Notes: generated by a model from the letters alone, not told the origin. A stretch of DNA of 64,000 nucleotides from an uncultured bacterium (GCA_947073545.1 CAMTMP010000017.1:16023-80022); one strand, 5' to 3'. Counted from the stretch's first letter, positions 7,549-16,614 are shown. Made by a program: numbers and translations.

Positions 7549-8378
7549 CAGTCGTCTCCCAGTGGAATGTAGCGGGGGTCCTTACGTTTTCCGGCGCGGA
7601 TAGAATCGAGAAGCTGGTTCTCCATCAGCTCGAAATTGCGTGCCTTGCGGCGGAACAGCGCAAGAAACTTATTGTAAAGCCAGAAAGAGTAAACCAGAAC
7701 GTTATTCGCTCTTCCAAGTTTGGCCTTCGTGGTGTGCATATAATGACGGCCGCCGATCATGGTGTTTTTTCCGGCGCGGATATAGTTGATCAGTTCCGTC
7801 TCCGAGGTAATGTCCTCCTGCAGAACCGTATATCCAAAACCGGCGCAGTCCTGCTTGTGGGAATCGCTGCCGCCAAAGCAGGGCAGATTATATTTTTTCG
7901 CAAGAGCCATAGCGCGCATGTTGGAATCCGCGTCCTCGCAGGCATTGTAACCCTCCACGAAGTCGAATTTGTGGTAAATATGCTCGTAGAACCTGCCACG
8001 CAGTGTGTTGCAGATACTTAAGAACTTTTCACCGCAGGGGTGAGCGGGTCCGATAATCCCGCCGTAAAAATGCACGATTTCTATGAGGAGTATGATGGGA
8101 AGTCCGCGCAGTTCCAAAATCGGCAGATTGACGCCGGTGGGCATCACAATAAGCATGTGGCCTGCGTTTATGGTGTCGTACTCAATTCCTTTCAGGACAA
8201 CAAAGTCGTCCGGTTTTTCCTTACATTTTTTATAATAGCGGTAGGCCTTGTAGGAGTTATGATCCGTAATGAGCATTCCCTGATAGCCCTTCTGCTTTAA
8301 GACCGAAATGTTTTCTAATAATTCGAGTTTCCCGTCGGGAGACCCTTCTTTTGTGTGACAATGCATGTCCAGTTTCAT
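7548..8378 (-). CDS. PHP-domain metal-dependent phosphoesterase
   Basis: The 276-residue protein has the polymerase-and-histidinol-phosphatase fold motifs: MHCHTKEGSPDG at residues 5-16 (motif I), ITDHNS near residue 40 (motif II), GIEYD, PAHPCG near residue 113 and GGSDSH near residue 172 (metal ligands). PHP proteins of this size hydrolyse phosphoesters such as histidinol phosphate or nucleotides in the cytoplasm; the substrate cannot be assigned. The C-terminal 60 residues are basic and helical, outside the canonical domain. The gene is alone on the minus strand between the GTPase cluster and spoIIIA. Start is ATG (complement of 8376-8378) behind AAAGAGGATCAG. Confidence 0.8.
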   Translation of the reverse strand: MKLDMHCHTKEGSPDGKLELLENISVLKQKGYQGMLITDHNSYKAYRYYKKCKEKPDDFVVLKGIEYDTINAGHMLIVMPTGVNLPILELRGLPIILLIEIVHFYGGIIGPAHPCGEKFLSICNTLRGRFYEHIYHKFDFVEGYNACEDADSNMRAMALAKKYNLPCFGGSDSHKQDCAGFGYTVLQEDITSETELINYIRAGKNTMIGGRHYMHTTKAKLGRANNVLVYSFWLYNKFLALFRRKARNFELMENQLLDSIRAGKRKDPRYIPLGDD

Positions 8379-8480
8379 ATCTGATCCTCTTTTATCTTTT
8401 TTCCTTATTTATTCTAACCTTTTTTTTCGGGAAATGCCACTGGTTTTTTCAGGATAGACAAATTATGCCGTTTTTTCAAA

Positions 8481-8508
8481 GCATAACTTGGACAAAGATT
8501 CATATATT
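8481..8508 (+). promoter_or_regulatory. Candidate sigma-E promoter of the spoIIIA operon
   Basis: GCATAAC (8481-8487) and CATATATT (8501-8508) are 13 bp apart, close to the sigma-E consensus (kmATATT and CATACAmT). The -10 element lies 24 bp before the chosen spoIIIAA start, and spoIIIA operons are sigma-E dependent in studied spore formers. Match is by eye only. Confidence 0.5.
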
Positions 8509-8531
8509 GTAATGAGCAAGGGGGGATGGGA

Positions 8532-9482
8532 ATGCGCGCAGAGGAGGTTCTTTTCCTGTTTCCGGAAGAAAGCCGGGACAGATGGCGGGAAGCGGCGAAA
8601 CTGGCGAAGCGGCTGCAGGAGATCAGACTCCGGGCGGGTATGCCTTTATCTATATTGGTTGACAATAGAGAATATTTTTTGGACATGCAGGGGAGGATTG
8701 TGGACAGACCGGAGGAGGCGGACAGACCTTCGCCGGAGGAATTGGAGCATATGCTTGGCCATCTTTGCAGATATTCCATATATGCCTTTGCGGATGAAAT
8801 CAGGCAGGGATTTCTGACTGTGCGGGGAGGGCATCGGGTAGGACTGGCCGGACAGGTGATTCTGGACGGGGAGGGCCGGATTAAAAACATGAAATACATA
8901 CGTTATTTAAATATCCGGATTGCCCATCAGATACGGGGAGCCGCGGATGCGTTGATGCCCTTTTTGTTTGAGGAGGGCCGGGTGGTGAGCACGCTTCTGA
9001 TTTCTCCGCCGGGCGGGGGTAAGACTACGATGCTTCGGGATCTCATCAGGCAGGTGTCGGACGGAACGGCCTACGGGCCGGGTGTCAACGTGAGTGTGGT
9101 GGATGAACGTTCGGAGATTGCGGGGAGTTATCTTGGTGTTTCGCAAAACGATGTGGGAATCCGCACGGATGTGTTGGATGGCTGTCCGAAAGTGGAAGGC
9201 ATGATGCGGCTGATCCGCTCTATGGCGCCCAGAGTGCTGGCGGTGGACGAGGTGGGGAGTCTGGCGGACGCGCAGGCCATGCAGATGGCCGGTGGATGCG
9301 GCTGTAAACTGCTGGCTACGATTCACGGCGGCTCTCTTGAGGAAGTGAGACAAAAGAATTATATGCGTTATGTAATGGAACAAAGACTGTTTGAACGGTA
9401 TGTGATGATGGACCGCAGACAGGGGACGTGCAGGATTGTGGAGATCTATGACAGGGAAGGGAAACCATGTACAAGGCGGTAG
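8532..9482 (+). CDS. spoIIIAA: Stage III sporulation protein AA, secretion-type ATPase
   Basis: The 316-residue protein is the ATPase of the SpoIIIA-SpoIIQ channel that links mother cell and forespore after engulfment. It has Walker A SPPGGGKTTMLRDL (about residues 155-168) and Walker B VLAVDEVGS (about 237-245), in the arrangement of type II/IV secretion ATPases. ATG 8532 is preferred because AAGGGGGG ends 6-7 bp upstream; ATG 8526 in the same frame is too close to that site. The gene is the first of eight in the operon and overlaps spoIIIAB by 16 bp. Expression should be mother-cell specific from the sigma-E-like promoter at 8481-8508. Confidence 0.95.
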   Translation: MRAEEVLFLFPEESRDRWREAAKLAKRLQEIRLRAGMPLSILVDNREYFLDMQGRIVDRPEEADRPSPEELEHMLGHLCRYSIYAFADEIRQGFLTVRGGHRVGLAGQVILDGEGRIKNMKYIRYLNIRIAHQIRGAADALMPFLFEEGRVVSTLLISPPGGGKTTMLRDLIRQVSDGTAYGPGVNVSVVDERSEIAGSYLGVSQNDVGIRTDVLDGCPKVEGMMRLIRSMAPRVLAVDEVGSLADAQAMQMAGGCGCKLLATIHGGSLEEVRQKNYMRYVMEQRLFERYVMMDRRQGTCRIVEIYDREGKPCTRR

Positions 9483-9985
9483 GATTTTTATGCATTCTGG
9501 CCGGATGTGCCGGATGGGGGCACAGTCTGGCAGGACAAGAGAAGGAGCGGGTAAGGCATCTGAAAGTGCTGTCTTGTCTGCTTGGACAGATACGAGGTGA
9601 GATATCTTACGGAAAGCATACGATGCCGGAGATCTGTCTGTTGCTTAAAGAATGGAATGACACATGTTATTCCGAATGCTTCGGGCGCATATACAAAAGG
9701 ACATCAGAGGAGAGCGGCACGGATTTCCCGAAAGTATGGGAGGAAGAGCTTTGGAAGTGCATGGAGCCGTTCCCTCTGCGAGAGGATGAGAAACGGACGG
9801 TGGCGGAGCTTGCAAAAAGCCTGCGGTTTCGGGAAGAGAGCGGACAGGCCGGGCGCGTTGCACAGGCGGAAGCTTTTTTGGAAGGAAGATACCGGCAGTC
9901 GGCGGAGGCCTGTGAAAATAAATCGAAAATGTTACACAGCGTCAGCATACTGACAGGGCTGCTTCTGGCAATTCTGCTGCTGTGA
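9467..9985 (+). CDS. spoIIIAB: Stage III sporulation protein AB
   Basis: The 172-residue protein resembles SpoIIIAB, a membrane component of the SpoIIIA channel that is distantly similar to type II secretion GspF proteins. It has an N-terminal hydrophobic stretch (MYKAVGFLCILAGCAGWG), the conserved LLGQIRGEISYGKHTMPEI segment near residues 38-56 and a C-terminal membrane helix (about 153-172, LTGLLLAILLL). It overlaps spoIIIAA by 16 bp. Length agrees with the family. Confidence 0.92.
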   Translation: MYKAVGFLCILAGCAGWGHSLAGQEKERVRHLKVLSCLLGQIRGEISYGKHTMPEICLLLKEWNDTCYSECFGRIYKRTSEESGTDFPKVWEEELWKCMEPFPLREDEKRTVAELAKSLRFREESGQAGRVAQAEAFLEGRYRQSAEACENKSKMLHSVSILTGLLLAILLL

Positions 9986-10001
9986 GGGACGGGGAGGACG
10001 G

Positions 10002-10196
10002 ATGAGCGTTAGTTTGATTTTTAAGATAGCGGCAGTCGGCATCTTGGTCACAATATTAAATCAAGTTTTAAAGCATAGCGGAAGAGAGGATCACGCCTTT
10101 CTAATCAGCCTTGCCGGGTTAATTCTTGTTTTAACTTGGATTGTTCCGTACATCTATGATCTGTTTGTGATGATGCAGACATTGTTTGAATTATAA
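10002..10196 (+). CDS. spoIIIAC: Stage III sporulation protein AC
   Basis: This 64-residue protein consists of two transmembrane helices (about residues 4-24 and 30-55) with the KHSGREDHAFLISLAG motif between them, as in SpoIIIAC. It is a small membrane part of the SpoIIIA complex in the mother-cell membrane. The ATG at 10002 follows GGGGAGGACGG. It lies 16 bp after spoIIIAB and 65 bp before spoIIIAD. Confidence 0.95.
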   Translation: MSVSLIFKIAAVGILVTILNQVLKHSGREDHAFLISLAGLILVLTWIVPYIYDLFVMMQTLFEL

Positions 10197-10261
10197 CAGA
10201 TGACATCAGACGAATTAATCGCCGGTGCGGCAACGCAGGCCCGGCTTGGAGGGTAAATGCT

Positions 10262-10645
10262 ATGGATATGGTGAAAGCCGGGGTGGTCGGCGTGGTCGGG
10301 GTGCTGATTGCAGTGTCCTTAAAGAGTCATAAGGCGGAATACAGCGCTTATGTGGCACTTGCTGTCTGTTTTGTGATGATGGAATATATCATGCGCTATT
10401 TTATGCAGATATTGTCGGGGATGGAGATGCTGCGGGGGTATCTGCAGGATAATTACACGTATCTTGCGCTGCTTTTAAAGGCTGTGGGAGCCACCTACGC
10501 CTGCGAGTTCTGCGCGGGAATCTGTAAGGACGCGGGATATGCCGGCGTGGCGGGACAGGTCGAGATGCTGGGTAAACTTTACATTCTCTCTATGGGAATG
10601 CCGGTGCTGTTTTCTCTGATGGAGAGCATACAATCAATCATATAA
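10262..10645 (+). CDS. spoIIIAD: Stage III sporulation protein AD
   Basis: The 127-residue membrane protein has about four hydrophobic helices and the conserved stretch YTYLALLLKAVGATYACEFCAGICKD (described here by its ends: residues about 62-86) with a typical CEFC group, matching SpoIIIAD. ATG 10262 is 8 bp after GGAGGG. An out-of-frame ATG at 10257 should not be used. It is part of the SpoIIIA channel and sits between spoIIIAC and spoIIIAE in the canonical order. Confidence 0.93.
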   Translation: MDMVKAGVVGVVGVLIAVSLKSHKAEYSAYVALAVCFVMMEYIMRYFMQILSGMEMLRGYLQDNYTYLALLLKAVGATYACEFCAGICKDAGYAGVAGQVEMLGKLYILSMGMPVLFSLMESIQSII

Positions 10646-10661
10646 GAGAGGGGCGAGGCGG

Positions 10662-11732
10662 ATGGGATCACTGGAGAGTGCTCTCGTATGGGAGCAGATG
10701 GAGATGGATGCGGTTGCCAGAGATTTCGACAGGCTGTTTCCCGCTTACTCTTTTGACGGGGAGGCGGTGCTTGCCGACATTATGAGCGGCCAGATCTGGG
10801 AGGCGGTTAAGAAACTGTGCGGCGGCATATCGAGCGCTGTCCTGTTTCAAAAAGAAGAATTTCGATCGTTATTTTTTACTGTTTTGGTGCTGGGCGTGGC
10901 GGCGGCTCTTTTCTCCAATTTTGCCGATTTGTTCCACGACCATCAGGTGTCGGATATCGCTTTCTATTTTGTATATTTGTTGTTGATTGCGGTGCTCTTA
11001 AAATTTTTTGTACAGACGGCGGATGAGGTGAAGGAAATTTTAAACGGTGTGATCACTTTTGTCAGGCTTTACATTCCCACTTACATGCTGGCTGTGGGCG
11101 GCGCTTCGGGAGCAGTCTCCGCTACGATGTATTATCAGCTCTTTCTGGCGGCGGTCTATCTGATTGAGAGGGGATATCTCTTGGTGCTGGTCCCGTTTGT
11201 TTACGTATATATTTTGCTGTCGGTGATCAACGGTATCTGGATGGATGAAAAACTTGTTTTGCTTTTAGAACTTGTGGAGAAACTGATAAAGGGCAGCCTA
11301 AAAGCGTCTGTCTGGCTGATTACGGGATTTAGTCTGATGCAGTCGATGATATCACCCGTTATTGATTCTTTGCAGTCGTCTGCAGTCAAAAAGGCGCTTT
11401 CCGCCATGCCGGGAATCGGCGGACTGACGGAAGGGATGTTTGAGATGGTGCTTGGGTCTGCTGTTCTGGTCAGAAACAGTCTGGGGCTTTTTATGACATT
11501 TGTGCTGATTGCGGTTTGTGCCGCACCCATTCTGAAAATCGCCGTGGCAACATGTGTGATGAAGCTGAGTGCGGCGATGATCGGCATCATCAGCGATAAA
11601 CGCCTGACAAACTGCGCAAGCAGAGTGGGAGAGGGGCATTTGATGCTTTTGCGGATTGCGCTGACTACTGTGGGAATGTTTATGATTCAGGCGGCCATCA
11701 TCAGTTATTCCACAGGACAGGCTTTGCGCTGA
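10662..11732 (+). CDS. spoIIIAE: Stage III sporulation protein AE
   Basis: The 356-residue polytopic membrane protein matches SpoIIIAE, with about seven helices from residue 65 onward and the conserved GGASGAVSATMYYQ segment near residue 146. The first 60 residues are soluble and acidic and do not show a cleavable signal peptide, whereas B. subtilis SpoIIIAE is longer and starts with one. The ATG at 10662 follows GAGGGGCGAGGCGG, and there are only 16 bp after spoIIIAD, so a longer N-terminus is not possible without overlap. It would be a channel component in the mother-cell membrane. Confidence 0.92.
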   Translation: MGSLESALVWEQMEMDAVARDFDRLFPAYSFDGEAVLADIMSGQIWEAVKKLCGGISSAVLFQKEEFRSLFFTVLVLGVAAALFSNFADLFHDHQVSDIAFYFVYLLLIAVLLKFFVQTADEVKEILNGVITFVRLYIPTYMLAVGGASGAVSATMYYQLFLAAVYLIERGYLLVLVPFVYVYILLSVINGIWMDEKLVLLLELVEKLIKGSLKASVWLITGFSLMQSMISPVIDSLQSSAVKKALSAMPGIGGLTEGMFEMVLGSAVLVRNSLGLFMTFVLIAVCAAPILKIAVATCVMKLSAAMIGIISDKRLTNCASRVGEGHLMLLRIALTTVGMFMIQAAIISYSTGQALR

Positions 11733-11746
11733 ACGGAGGTGGCGGA

Positions 11747-12322
11747 ATGCTTGACACGATCAGAGAGATCGGTATTTTTATGATTGCGGCGCAGGCAGTC
11801 GTACATTTTGCGCCGGGGAAACAGTACGAAAAGTATATCAAATCCGTTTCGGGCATTATCATACTTCTGCTTTTTTTGAAACCTGTTTTACAGCTTGCCG
11901 GAGCGGCGTGGGAGGAGCCGCAGATTCTTTTGGAGAGATGGGGGGAGTTTACGGATACGCCTGATTTTTCGGAAGAAATGCGGACGGATGGTGTGGCGGG
12001 AGAAGTGGCTGACAGGATGGGGGCAAAGATAAAGGAACGGCTAAACCGGGAACTAGAAACGGACGCATATTTTGTAAGCAATGCTGCCATCCGGTTTATA
12101 CAGGAACAGGATACGGAGGGAAGTGCGCTTTTGCCGGAGGTTGAAATTTGGATGCAAGAGAGAGCGGAGGAGGAAGAAGGTGGAAAGATCGGGATTGAAA
12201 AAATTGTGATCGGACAGTCGCGGGAATCGACGCGGGAGGCAGATTTTGCGTCATATCGAAAGCGGTTTGCCATGCTTTTGGGAATAGAGGAAGAAAGAGT
12301 GGAGGTGAGGCTGGATGGGTGA
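11747..12322 (+). CDS. spoIIIAF: Stage III sporulation protein AF
   Basis: The 191-residue protein has two N-terminal membrane helices (about residues 8-24 and 36-56) and a soluble acidic C-terminal domain, the layout of SpoIIIAF. The family motif around PGKQYEKYIKSVSGIIILLLFL is present at residues 25-46. ATG 11747 follows GGAGGTGG. The final codons overlap spoIIIAG by 8 bp. It belongs to the SpoIIIA channel. Confidence 0.92.
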   Translation: MLDTIREIGIFMIAAQAVVHFAPGKQYEKYIKSVSGIIILLLFLKPVLQLAGAAWEEPQILLERWGEFTDTPDFSEEMRTDGVAGEVADRMGAKIKERLNRELETDAYFVSNAAIRFIQEQDTEGSALLPEVEIWMQERAEEEEGGKIGIEKIVIGQSRESTREADFASYRKRFAMLLGIEEERVEVRLDG

Positions 12323-12926
12323 GGGTAAGAAGTTTTTTGAGCGGATAAGCGGCGGGAAAAAGCTCAGAAAGGATCAATGCCTGATTCTGGTTCTGGCAGG
12401 TGCACTGCTTTGTGTGATTTCCCTGCCTGTGGAAAAAGAAAAAACAAAGTCCGGTTTATTGGACAGCTCCAACGCTATAATCAAAAGCGAACATACGTTT
12501 GAAGAAGAAAAAAGCACGGACTACGTGACGTGCTGGGAGGAGAAACTGGAGGAGAGTCTGCGGTGCGTGGAGGGAGCGGGAAAGGTCAAAGTCCTGCTCT
12601 ATGTGGGGGAATCAGAGGAAATGATCCTGGCCAGAGACGGCGCCGAGGAAATTTCTGATACGACGGAGACAGATGCGTCGGGAGGGACACGTCATATATC
12701 GGAGAGCAGAACGGATCAGACGGTTGTCCGTACGGTGGATGAACGGGGGCAGAATGTGCCGCTTGTGGTCAAGACTGCGGCCCCCGGCGTGGAGGGCGTT
12801 GTGGTGATTGCACAGGGGGCGGACCGTGCACAGGTGCGCAGGGACATATTCGAAGCGATTCAGGTATTATTTGATGTAGACATGAATAGAATATCAATAA
12901 TTAAAATGAAAACAAATAATCAGTGA
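12315..12926 (+). CDS. spoIIIAG: Stage III sporulation protein AG, ring-forming
   Basis: The 203-residue protein has one membrane helix (about residues 24-40) and a periplasm-like domain facing the intermembrane space. From about residue 65 (EEKLEESLRCVEGAGKVKVLLYVG) to residue 190 it follows the SpoIIIAG ring-building motif related to the YscJ/FliF fold, and it ends with the GVVVIAQGADRAQVRRDIFEA helix. It would oligomerise into the large ring of the feeding-tube channel. It overlaps spoIIIAF by 8 bp and precedes spoIIIAH by 13 bp. Confidence 0.93.
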   Translation: MGEGKKFFERISGGKKLRKDQCLILVLAGALLCVISLPVEKEKTKSGLLDSSNAIIKSEHTFEEEKSTDYVTCWEEKLEESLRCVEGAGKVKVLLYVGESEEMILARDGAEEISDTTETDASGGTRHISESRTDQTVVRTVDERGQNVPLVVKTAAPGVEGVVVIAQGADRAQVRRDIFEAIQVLFDVDMNRISIIKMKTNNQ

Positions 12927-12939
12927 AGGGGAGAAGAAA

Positions 12940-13650
12940 TTGAAGAATATGATTAAGAAGAACCAGATGATGATTACGGCGCTGGCCATTATGATCGCGG
13001 TGGCGGGGTACTTGAATTTTGCAGGTACAAAGGTGACGGACGAGGATCTTATGAGTGTGAGCGGGGAAATGGGGGCGACCGGACTTACGCAGGAGGACGC
13101 GGAGGCGGAATATGCGGCGCTTTTGGATTTGTCGGAAGAGGATATCGAGCAGGCGGCCGGCGATATAGAAAGTCTGGACAGTGATGTGACCATGGCAGAG
13201 AGCGGAAGCGTGGACGAGGAACTGGCGAAGGCGCTTGCGGAGGAACAGATGGATGAGGTGCCCGGCGAGGCGGTATTTACATCGGCGGAGACGTCGCCCG
13301 CCCTTTCCGGCGCGAAGCTCGAGAAAGAACAGACGCGGCTGCAGAATAAAGAGACGCTTTTGGAGATCATCAATAATGCCAATATCAGCGAAACCCAGAA
13401 GCAGGAGGCCGTAAGCAGCATGATCTCTATGACGGACATTGCGGAGAAGGAGACGGCGGCGGAGATTCTGCTAGAGGCGAAAGGCTTTGATGACGCCATT
13501 GTCAGCATAGACGGGGACAGTGTGGACGTGGTGGTAAATACGGCGGAGCTTTCCGAGGCACAGCGCGCCCAGATCGAGGACATTGTTATTCGTAAGACCG
13601 GCGTGAGTGCGGATGCGGTTGTGATCAGTACGGTAAATTCTGACGAGTGA
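12940..13650 (+). CDS. spoIIIAH: Stage III sporulation protein AH, ring-forming partner of SpoIIQ
   Basis: The 236-residue protein has a basic N-terminus, one membrane helix (about residues 10-28), a low-complexity acidic linker (about 45-120, rich in Glu, Ala and Asp) and a C-terminal YscJ/FliF-like domain (about 130-236, ending VIRKTGVSADAVVISTVN). SpoIIIAH meets the forespore protein SpoIIQ to form the intercellular channel. The start is TTG 12940 behind GAAGGGGAGAAG. It closes the spoIIIA operon. The linker is long compared with the family in Bacilli. Confidence 0.92.
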   Translation: MKNMIKKNQMMITALAIMIAVAGYLNFAGTKVTDEDLMSVSGEMGATGLTQEDAEAEYAALLDLSEEDIEQAAGDIESLDSDVTMAESGSVDEELAKALAEEQMDEVPGEAVFTSAETSPALSGAKLEKEQTRLQNKETLLEIINNANISETQKQEAVSSMISMTDIAEKETAAEILLEAKGFDDAIVSIDGDSVDVVVNTAELSEAQRAQIEDIVIRKTGVSADAVVISTVNSDE

Positions 13651-13677
13651 CCAGTGCCGGAATAATTCCTGTGTGCA

Positions 13678-13704
13678 TTGTGAAGGGTTTTATGATACTA
13701 TAGT
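13678..13704 (+). promoter_or_regulatory. Weak candidate promoter upstream of prfC
   Basis: TTGTGA (13678-13683) and TATAGT (13699-13704) are 15 bp apart in the 141-bp gap between spoIIIAH and prfC. The spacing is short for sigma-A. A separate promoter is expected here because prfC should not depend on sporulation. Confidence 0.3.
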
Positions 13705-13791
13705 AAAGTATGGATTTTCGGGCGGCCGGGGCAGCAGGCCCCGGGCGTGCCGGTGCATCTATGCGGTAGAAAAGCAGTGGAGGATAAAAAC

Positions 13792-15384
13792 GTGGGAACA
13801 TATGCGGAGGAAATAAACAGAAGAAGAACTTTTGCGATCATCTCGCACCCGGATGCGGGAAAGACAACCCTTACAGAGAAATTTCTGCTGTATGGGGGAG
13901 CGATCAATCTGGCGGGCAGTGTCAAAGGAAAGGCTACGGCCAGACATGCGGTTTCCGACTGGATGCAGATAGAGAAGGAGAGAGGTATTTCCGTCACCTC
14001 GTCCGTGCTTCAGTTTTCCTATGACGGATTCTGTATCAATATTTTGGATACGCCGGGGCATCAGGACTTTTCGGAGGACACGTACAGAACGCTGATGGCG
14101 GCGGATTCGGCGGTGATGGTGATAGACGCCTCCAAGGGTGTGGAGGCACAGACACGTAAACTTTTTAAAGTATGCGTGATGCGCCATATCCCGATCTTTA
14201 CCTTTATCAATAAGATGGACAGGGATGCCAACGATACCTTTGCGCTTCTCGACGATATCGAGAAGGAGCTGGGAATCGCCACCTGCCCGGTGAACTGGCC
14301 CATCGGTTCCGGAAAGAACTTTAAGGGTGTTTACGAGCGGGAGAGCGGGTGCGTGATCACTTACGCCGATACGGAGAAGGGAACGAAAGAGGGACATGCC
14401 ACTAAGATTCCGTTCTCAGAGAAGGAGAATCTGGCGGCCCAGATCGGGGAAGACTATTTATCGACGCTTTCCGATGAGATCGAGCTTTTGGACGGTGCCA
14501 GCGCGCCTTTTGATTTAGAGCAGATTCAGGCGGGTAATCTTACGCCTGTGTTTTTCGGGTCGGCGCTCACGAATTTCGGTGTGGAAATCTTTTTACAGCA
14601 CTTTTTGAAGCTGACGACCACGCCGCTGCCCCGAAGGGCGGATATCGGTTTGATCGATCCGGTGGCACATGATTTCTCGGCTTTTGTCTTTAAGATTCAG
14701 GCAAACATGAACAAGGCGCATCGGGACAGAATCGCGTTTATGCGTATCTGTTCGGGCAGATTTGATGTGAATGAAGAGGTCAGGCATGTGCAGGGAGGTC
14801 GGGTGATGCGTCTGTCACAGCCCCAGCAGATCATGGCCGACGAGCGCAAAATTTTAAGCGAGGCCTACGCGGGAGACATCATTGGCGTGTTTGACCCGGG
14901 CATTTTTTCCATAGGCGATACCGTCTGTATGCCGGGCGAGCAGTTTGCCTATGAGGGGATACCGACCTTTGCGCCAGAACATTTCGCGAGGGTCAGGCAG
15001 GTGGACACCATGAAGCGCAAGCAGTTTGTAAAAGGTATTATGCAGATTGCGCAGGAGGGTGCGATTCAGATTTTTCAGGAGTTCAATACCGGCATGGAGG
15101 AGATTATTGTAGGTGTGGTCGGTGTTCTGCAGTTCGATGTACTGAAATACCGTCTGGAAAATGAATATAACGTGGAAATAAGGCTGGAGAACCTGCCCTA
15201 TGAGTATATCCGGTGGATTGAAAATAGAGATATTGATCTGGACAAGCTGACAGGTACTTCAGATATGAAGAAAATAAAGGATTTAAAAGATAATCCGCTG
15301 CTGCTTTTTGTCAACCAGTGGAGCATCGGCATGACGGTGGAGAGAAATGAAGGACTGATTTTGTCGGAATTTGGCAGAACGTAA
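13792..15384 (+). CDS. prfC: Peptide chain release factor 3
   Basis: RF3 is a GTPase that recycles RF1/RF2 from terminated ribosomes. The 530-residue product carries G1 SHPDAGKTTLTEK (about residues 17-29), G3 DTPGHQDFSEDTYR, G4 NKMDRD and the RF3-specific GSGKNFKGVY segment, then EF-Tu-like and RF3 C-terminal domains. The frame is open back to 13747, but GTG 13792 is chosen because GTGGAGG lies 8 bp before it and MGTYAEEINRRRTFAIISH matches family N-termini. Length agrees with family. It follows the spoIIIA operon and precedes an exported transglutaminase-like protein. Confidence 0.95.
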   Translation: MGTYAEEINRRRTFAIISHPDAGKTTLTEKFLLYGGAINLAGSVKGKATARHAVSDWMQIEKERGISVTSSVLQFSYDGFCINILDTPGHQDFSEDTYRTLMAADSAVMVIDASKGVEAQTRKLFKVCVMRHIPIFTFINKMDRDANDTFALLDDIEKELGIATCPVNWPIGSGKNFKGVYERESGCVITYADTEKGTKEGHATKIPFSEKENLAAQIGEDYLSTLSDEIELLDGASAPFDLEQIQAGNLTPVFFGSALTNFGVEIFLQHFLKLTTTPLPRRADIGLIDPVAHDFSAFVFKIQANMNKAHRDRIAFMRICSGRFDVNEEVRHVQGGRVMRLSQPQQIMADERKILSEAYAGDIIGVFDPGIFSIGDTVCMPGEQFAYEGIPTFAPEHFARVRQVDTMKRKQFVKGIMQIAQEGAIQIFQEFNTGMEEIIVGVVGVLQFDVLKYRLENEYNVEIRLENLPYEYIRWIENRDIDLDKLTGTSDMKKIKDLKDNPLLLFVNQWSIGMTVERNEGLILSEFGRT

Positions 15385-15420
15385 GAAAGCGGAAAAGCCT
15401 GTGGGAAGGAGGGGCTGCGT

Positions 15421-16614
15421 ATGAAAAAGACAGGAATATTACTGTTTTGTATGCTGATTTTGACCGGCGCCCTTTATCTTGCGGGACGGGGACTTGCCGG
15501 GAGCGAGAGCAGTCTCTACAGGCAGGAGGACATGGCGGCAGGCGGGGAGAACGGGAATCTGCCCGAGCAGGTGCTGACCCGGACGGATGAAGAGCTGCGG
15601 GAAGAGCAGGAGGAATGTTATGCCTTCGGAATGCTGTCCGAGGAGGAGCAGGAAGTCTATCTGGAGATTTTGGAGGCGCTCATCGATTTCCGGGAGAACG
15701 TGAGGCTTTCCAGCTGCGATAAGGAGCTGATTTCTCATGCGTTCCAGTGTGTGTTAAACGATCATCCCGAGATTTTCTATGTGGAAGGATACAGTTATAC
15801 GGAATATACGCTTGGCAGCATTCTGAAAAAGATTACTTTCACGGGCAGTTATCGGTTCAGTCCGGAGGAAGTAGCGCAGAAGCAGCGGCAGATAGAAGAT
15901 TATGTAAACCAATGTCTGGCCGGAATGCCGGAAGATGCGGATGAGTATGAGAAAGTAAAGTATATCTACGAATATCTGATCCATCATACGGATTATGATG
16001 CCTCGGCTGAGGACAGCCAAAATATATGCTCTGTCTTTTTGGAGCGCAAGTCCGTGTGTCAGGGATATGCGAAGGCGACGCAGTATCTCCTGAATAAGGC
16101 TGGCGTATTTGCGACGCTGGTGCTTGGCCGGGTTGTGGGCGGAGAGGGACATGCGTGGAATTTGGTGCGCATCGACGGGGAATACTACTATGTGGACACC
16201 ACTTGGGGGGACGCGTCCTATCAGGCGGTGGGAGGAAGCGACTATCCGGAAGAAAAGATTCCCACGATTAATTACGACTATCTGTGTGTGACCACGGAGC
16301 AGATGGAGCTGACGCATACGCAGGAAAATGTGGTGGAGATGCCGGAGTGCACTTCCATGGATGCCAATTTTTATGTGAGAGAGGGCGTCTATTTTACGGT
16401 GTTTGACGAGGAGAAGATCGGGAAAATTTTTGCGGACAGTTATGAACGGGGGGATACCTATGTGACCCTGAAATGCGAAGGCCCGGATATCTTTCGAAAG
16501 ATGCAGGAGACACTGATTGGGGAGCAGGAGGTTTTCCGCTATCTGCAATGTCCTGACAAAGCGGTATCCTATGTGGAAAACGAAAAGCAGTACAGCTTGA
16601 GCTTCTGGCTTTGA
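15421..16614 (+). CDS. Exported transglutaminase-like domain protein
   Basis: The 397-residue protein starts with a signal peptide or membrane anchor (MKKTGILLFCMLILTGALYLAG). A transglutaminase/papain-like core lies at about residues 175-265, with the likely triad Cys213 (SVCQGYA), His244 (GEGHAW) and Asp259 (YYVDTTWGD). Such domains in Firmicutes act outside the cell, often as proteases or cross-linkers on cell-wall or surface proteins; the substrate is unknown. The C-terminal 130 residues are not recognised. ATG 15421 follows GGAAGGAGGGGC. It is 36 bp after prfC. Confidence 0.8.
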   Translation: MKKTGILLFCMLILTGALYLAGRGLAGSESSLYRQEDMAAGGENGNLPEQVLTRTDEELREEQEECYAFGMLSEEEQEVYLEILEALIDFRENVRLSSCDKELISHAFQCVLNDHPEIFYVEGYSYTEYTLGSILKKITFTGSYRFSPEEVAQKQRQIEDYVNQCLAGMPEDADEYEKVKYIYEYLIHHTDYDASAEDSQNICSVFLERKSVCQGYAKATQYLLNKAGVFATLVLGRVVGGEGHAWNLVRIDGEYYYVDTTWGDASYQAVGGSDYPEEKIPTINYDYLCVTTEQMELTHTQENVVEMPECTSMDANFYVREGVYFTVFDEEKIGKIFADSYERGDTYVTLKCEGPDIFRKMQETLIGEQEVFRYLQCPDKAVSYVENEKQYSLSFWL

